Positions 59,741 to 64,000 of a stretch of 64,000 nucleotides of DNA are shown piece by piece. The notes beneath the pieces are model-generated. The model saw nothing but the letters and a program-made list of their open reading frames with translations, did no database searches and was not told the origin of the DNA. Origin of the DNA: Xestospongia muta (taxonomy: Eukaryota; Porifera; Demospongiae; Haplosclerida; Petrosiidae). The stretch covers positions 5,630,923-5,694,922 of the forward strand of contig OY848922.1 of the NCBI GenBank assembly GCA_963693285.1, in the 5' to 3' direction. The translations under genes were made by a program, and so were the position numbers. Each line of letters opens with the position of its first letter. The stretch's first letter is position 1.

Positions 59741-60360
59741 ATTTAGTGTTATGTGATGAGACCATTAGTTATTTGTATAATAAATTTAGTTGTGATGTAA
59801 TAGCTCAGTATGTATATATGTAAAGGAAATGACATACATGCAATGCATGGCTAGCGAGATATCATGCAATCATGATTAGATAAGTTTTTCTCATAACATT
59901 CATTGATTGGCTAAAAATTTATTATAGTCTCCATTACATGTTTTGTTATTGTAAGTACCAACTGTTCCTATAGATTTTATGAAACCATATCACTAGCGGA
60001 AAGATGTACTTATCAGAAAGGTGTGACTATTGCTTTTATGTTAAAATAAACATAGGTATAACTCATGTACACTTACAATGGTGATATAACAGCTCTATAA
60101 TAAATTTCTACTATTCCTCTGTCTTCGTTTAAAAAATTAAAACTGATCACTACACTAAAACAAACACCATTTTTACACATTGTATTGTACACATTCAATA
60201 CAGGGTGTTATTTAGTGCAAACTTATCGTTAATGCATACCTGATTGTTGTTATGTGTCTTCAAGTATTTAGCTTTTGTAAAATGTAAAAATTGTTTTGTC
60301 GTTATTATACAGAAGTGATAATTATTATGTCTGTGTTAAATTAGTATGTAGAGTAAAGAA
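59741..60360. other. No gene seen
   Basis: AT-rich spacer before the pogo-type element. No repeat or reading frame is supported. Confidence 0.5.
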
Positions 60361-60365
60361 TGAAT

Positions 60366-60480
60366 ATTCGGACACCATGTATATTCGGACGCTGACCTGA
60401 CGCTTCCAGTTCTTTCTAAACATTGATTTTACCATGATATTGTAACTCATAATGTTATTGTTTATTACCGCTAGTTTGGG
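60366..60480 (+). repeat. Probable left end region of the pogo-type element
   Basis: ATATTCGGACACCATG is followed by TATATTCGGACGC within 25 bases, and GAATATTCGGAAAC comes again near 60525. Repeated ATATTCGGA motifs are typical of pogo/Tigger subterminal sequence. The right end would lie beyond the window. Confidence 0.4.
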
Positions 60481-60980
60481 CCGCTCTCGCTCAGGATATT
60501 GCCAGTACGAGTACGAAAAGTGAGAATATTCGGAAACGCCTATTTTCGGAAGAATTTACCAATCGTCGTACAGGCGTGTTGTTACTGTTTAAGAAGACGT
60601 TTGTGTATCATTCATAGTAGCAAAAGAAGGTACTATTATTACACTATTTTGTGGCCAAAAATTATAAAATTTCTTCAAACACAAGTGAGCAAAACAGCCC
60701 AGCTTTTTGTAATAGTGACAACCTCCATGAAAACTGACAGCTCCACCCATCTCGTCAATTTGAAACCTAGTGTTTTGAAAGGTAACACTTGTTATCATGT
60801 AGTTGACTGTTTATCACATTTTAGATGTTAAATTTGAAGGAACGTGTATTTTCATCTCATACTTTGGAAGTCTCAAGAGGAGGTGGTTGACAACTGTCAA
60901 GACCTGCACGTTATAATAGTTGGAAGTCTGGTAATGAAGAGAAGCTACACAAGGCATATGAAGCTGTGAAGACCGATCGT

Positions 60981-63900
60981 ATGACGTTAAGGCAAGCTTC
61001 AGAGGTTTTTGGTGTACCTAAAAGTACCTTGCATGATCGTTTAACCGGGAAAGTGTTATTTGGATCCCATAGTGGTCCTAGTAGACTCATGTCTGAAAGA
61101 GAGGAGGAAGAGCTTGTATCATTTCTTATCCATTGTGCGTCAGTTGGATATCCTAGATCGAGAAAAGATATTCTTACTCTAGTCCAAACCATTCTTACAA
61201 TGAAAGGTTACCATGGCATAGTATCATATGGTTGGTGGGATTCTTTTCGCAAGCGTCATCCAAATATTTCTTTGAGAAAAGCTGAGCCGTTGGCCCATCC
61301 TCGTGTTATTTGTAACACTCCTGAGGTCATCAATAAGTACTTTGATCTTTTGGAAGAAACTTTAGTAGAGAATGATTTACTGGAAAAACCATGCCAAATA
61401 TTTAACTGTGATGAGTCAGGCTTTCCACTTGACCCAACAGCTCCCAAAGTAGTAGTAGCAAGAGGACAGAAACACTCATACAGTATATCGAGTGGAGACA
61501 AAACTCAAATTACTGTTTTGGTCTGTTGTAGTGCTGGAGGTTATGTTATCCCTCCATTTATTATCTACGACAGAAAGAATTTAAAGCCAGAAATGACACA
61601 GGGTGAAGTTCCTGGATCTAAGTATGGCCTATCAAGCAGTGGGTGGATGGATGGAGAATTGTTTGATTTATGGTTTCGTCACCATTTCCTTGCTTATGCT
61701 CCACCTGCACGCCCTCTGTTACTCCTCCTTGGTGGCCATTCTTCTCACTACACTCCCAGTGTCATCGATAAGGCAGCTGAAGAAGGTGTGATTTTATTTT
61801 GTTTACCACCTCACTCAACACATCTCACTCAACCTTTAGACAAAACTTGTTTTGCTATGTTGAAGAGGTGTTGGCAAGAGGAATGCTATAACTATAGAAT
61901 AGAAAACCCCTTTAAGGCCATAAGTAGATATAACTTCTCCCACATTTTTCATAAAGCTTGGTTACGAGGAATGACAATGCAAAACATATCAACGAGTTTT
62001 CGAGTTACTGGTGTGTTTCCAGTGAATCGCGAAGCTGTCCTTCCACCTACTTCTTTACCATCTCCTAAACTATTACATTTGAAGAAAAATGGAGTATCAT
62101 TCATACCATTGTACAGCCCACTACCAAAAAGGAAGTCATGTTCTGTTACTGACTTTACTCCTGAAGAAATGGCACTGTTTGAGAAAAGATACAATGAAGG
62201 ATATGATCTCACAAGTGAATCAAGATACAATCTATGGCTAGAAATGTATCATTCATCACAGCCTATTTGCACTGATACACATATAGTAAGTGAGTCAACA
62301 CCAGTTGACGTTCATGATTACACTAATAATGATACTCCCTCTATGGTGAGTGTTCTGCCTTCAAGTGTTTTGGAAAAGGTTATTAGTCAGCAACCTGTTG
62401 TCAAAATGCCAACAAAAGAATCTAAGAGTTCTGCAAGAATACTAACTAGTGAGGAAAACCGAAAAATTTTGAAGGAGAAAGAAAATCGGAAAAGAGAAGA
62501 AGAAGAAAGGAAAGCTGAAAAGAGAAGAACAAAAGCACGAAAAATTGGTAAGTGCAAATATATAGATATATTTTGAAGCATACTCCATCTATGTAGCATG
62601 TACTGTCTAAAATGTCTGTATAGTATTAGTAATGTTGCATTTTAGGTTTGGCTGCTGGTAGGAAGTCTGTTGGCACACAAAATGTGCAAGCAATGAAGGG
62701 AAATGAAGGTATTTTTAAATAGTAATGTCATTATTGAGGCATATTCTGCTGATCTGTTATATGATACTGATTTTAATGCATGTTTTTATATGGTAGAACA
62801 AACAATACAATTAATGTGATATTGTTGACTTGAAAATTTCTTACAAATGTTCTGATTATATTAGATGGTTCCAGTATTGATAATGAGTCGGTTAAACATA
62901 CAAGGGTTAACAGTGGAGGTGGTAATGGAGTATTTATTTTTCAGTATATTATTGATTATTAGACTTAACGACTGTTCAGAAGGCTATTACTACTGCTACT
63001 ACCACTAAGAGTTCAAAGAGAGGAGGTATTGAATTAATGATAGTAATCTGTTATTAATAGTTATTAGACTTAACTACTGGTCAGAAGGCTACTACTGCTA
63101 CTACCACTAGGAGTTCAAAGAGAGGAGGTATTGAATTAATGATAGCAATCTGTTATTAATAGTTATTAGACTTAACTACTGGTCAGAAGGCTACTACTGC
63201 TACTACCACTAGGAGTTCAAAGAGAGGAGGTATTGAATTAATGATAGCTATCTGTTATTAATAGTTATTAGACTTAACTACTGGCCAGAAAGCTACTACT
63301 GCTACTACCACTAGGAGTTCAAAGAGAGGAGGTATTGAATTAATGATAGTAATCTGTTATTAATAGTTATTAGACTTAACTACTGGTCAGAAGACTACTA
63401 CTGCTACTACCACTAGGAGTTCAAAGAGAGGAGGTATTGAATTAATGATAGCAATCTGTTATTAATAGTTATTAGGCTTAACTACTGGCCAGAAAGCTAC
63501 TACTGCTACTACCACTAGGAGTTCAAAGAGAGGAGGTATTGAATTAATGATAGTAATCTGTTATTAATAGTTATTAGACTTAACTACTGGTCAGAAGGCT
63601 ACTACTGCTACTACCACTAGGAGTTCAAAGAGAGGAGGTATTGAATTAATGATAGCAATCTGTTATTAATAGTTATTAGACTTAACTACTGGCCAGAAAG
63701 CTACTACTGCTACTACCACTAGGAGTTCAAAAAGAGGAGGTATTGAATTAATGATAGCAATCTGTTATTAATAGTTATTAGACTTAACTACTGGTCAGAA
63801 GGCTACTACTGCTACTACCACTAGGAGTTCAAAGAGAGGAGGTATTGAATTAATGATAGCAATCTGTTATTAATAGTTATTAGACTTAACTACTGGTCAG

Positions 63901-64000
63901 AAAGCTACTACTGCTACTACCACTAGGAGTTCAAAGAGAGGAGGTATTGAATTAATGATAGCAATCTGTTATTAATAGTTATTAGACTTAACTACTGGTC
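60981..64000 (+). CDS. pogo/Tigger-type transposase gene with repeat-coded tail (runs off the window)
   Basis: The main frame is open from 60891 to 62576; its first ATG is at 60981, and an upstream in-frame ATG at 60825 is cut off by TGA at 60888. Domains: psq-type helix-turn-helix (QASEVFGVPKSTLHDRL), CENP-B-like segment (WDSFRKRHP), then DDE_1 core with IFNCDESGFP (first D) and HSTHLTQPLDKTCF. The expected second D lies in LLLLGGHSSHYTP, where GGT replaces GAT, so strand cutting is probably lost. The C-terminus is a charged coiled coil. A good donor at 62548 (GTAAGTGC) allows splicing to 62646-62708, 62865-62921, 62963-63025 and a series of 60-nt exons, all phase 1. The fourth reads DLTTVQKAITTATTTKSSKR. 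It may be a dead copy or a domesticated DNA-binding gene. Confidence 0.75.
62646..62708 (+). CDS. Predicted exon 2 of the pogo-type gene
   Basis: 63 nt between TTTTAG and GTATTT, reading GLAAGRKSVGTQNVQAMKGN. Phase 1 at both ends. Confidence 0.5.
62865..62921 (+). CDS. Predicted exon 3 of the pogo-type gene
   Basis: 57 nt between ATATTAG and GTAATG, reading GSSIDNESVKHTRVNSGG. Phase 1 at both ends. Confidence 0.5.
62963..64000 (+). repeat. 102-bp exon-intron minisatellite
   Basis: The first unit at 62963 (63-nt exon form) is followed by units starting at 63068, 63170, 63272, 63374, 63476, 63578, 63680, 63782, 63884 and 63986, all exactly 102 bp apart. Each has TTATTAG, then 60 nt coding (D)LTTGQKATTATTTRSSKRG, then GTATTGAATT ... 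42 nt to the next TTATTAG. Exon and intron parts are about equally conserved, so amplification was recent. Two alternating variants (GGTCAGAAGG and GGCCAGAAAG) suggest copying in blocks. Retained introns would give TAATAG stops in frame. The array continues past the edge. Confidence 0.9.

Noticed and set aside
1..64000. CRISPR arrays, operons or other prokaryotic features
   Set aside because: Introns, metazoan-type domains and transposon families throughout point to a eukaryotic genome; the regular arrays seen are minisatellites without spacers.

Overview
The window looks like nuclear DNA of an early-branching animal, most likely a demosponge of the Amphimedon type. This is inferred, not proven. 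It is AT-rich, genes are split by GT-AG introns, and no bacterial gene organisation is seen. The protein families are animal or sponge-like: ankyrin repeats coded one per exon, Roc-COR-Death proteins, P, piggyBac, hAT, pogo/Tigger and Ty3/gypsy elements, and HIRAN-coding short elements.

Layout. 1-11.2 kb is one copy of a duplicated intronic block, split by two insertions: a ~5 kb P-like DNA transposon (1643-6600) and a 4.5 kb Ty3/gypsy element (6731-11201). The sister block at 21.08-22.9 kb keeps both sites empty, so both boundaries and target duplications can be read directly. 11.9-39.4 kb is a minus-strand gene: an 18-nt start exon, a 93-nt exon, then eight 99-nt exons, each one ankyrin repeat, all in phase 0. 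Its introns hold Gag relics, a gypsy copy lacking reverse transcriptase, a hAT relic, HIRAN elements, a MITE and minisatellites. Its 3' end was not found and probably lies left of the window.

From the same ~210-bp intergenic stretch (39434-39645) an unidentified small plus-strand gene with a membrane segment diverges. From 44 to 48.7 kb lies a minus-strand relic: intron sequence like that of the ankyrin gene but without its exon, then degraded COR and Death exons. 50.8-53.3 kb carries a PHD-finger transposon tail and a piggyBac relic. 53.3-57.1 kb is a better preserved Roc-COR-Death pseudogene with two in-frame stops and several frameshifts. A second piggyBac relic lies just upstream of it, followed by a third duplicated fragment at 58.9-59.7 kb.

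The right end (60.4 kb to the edge) is a plus-strand pogo/Tigger-type gene with a long open transposase frame that lacks one expected acidic residue. Its predicted 3' end runs into a 102-bp tandem array in which every unit looks like a 60-nt phase-1 exon plus a 42-nt intron. This exon-intron minisatellite is the most unusual structure seen. The relic order Ank-COR-Death and the Roc-COR-Death pseudogene together suggest that the ankyrin gene belongs to an Ank-Roc-COR-Death family (the order seen in DAPK1, without the kinase) that expanded locally. Most transposon genes here are dead.
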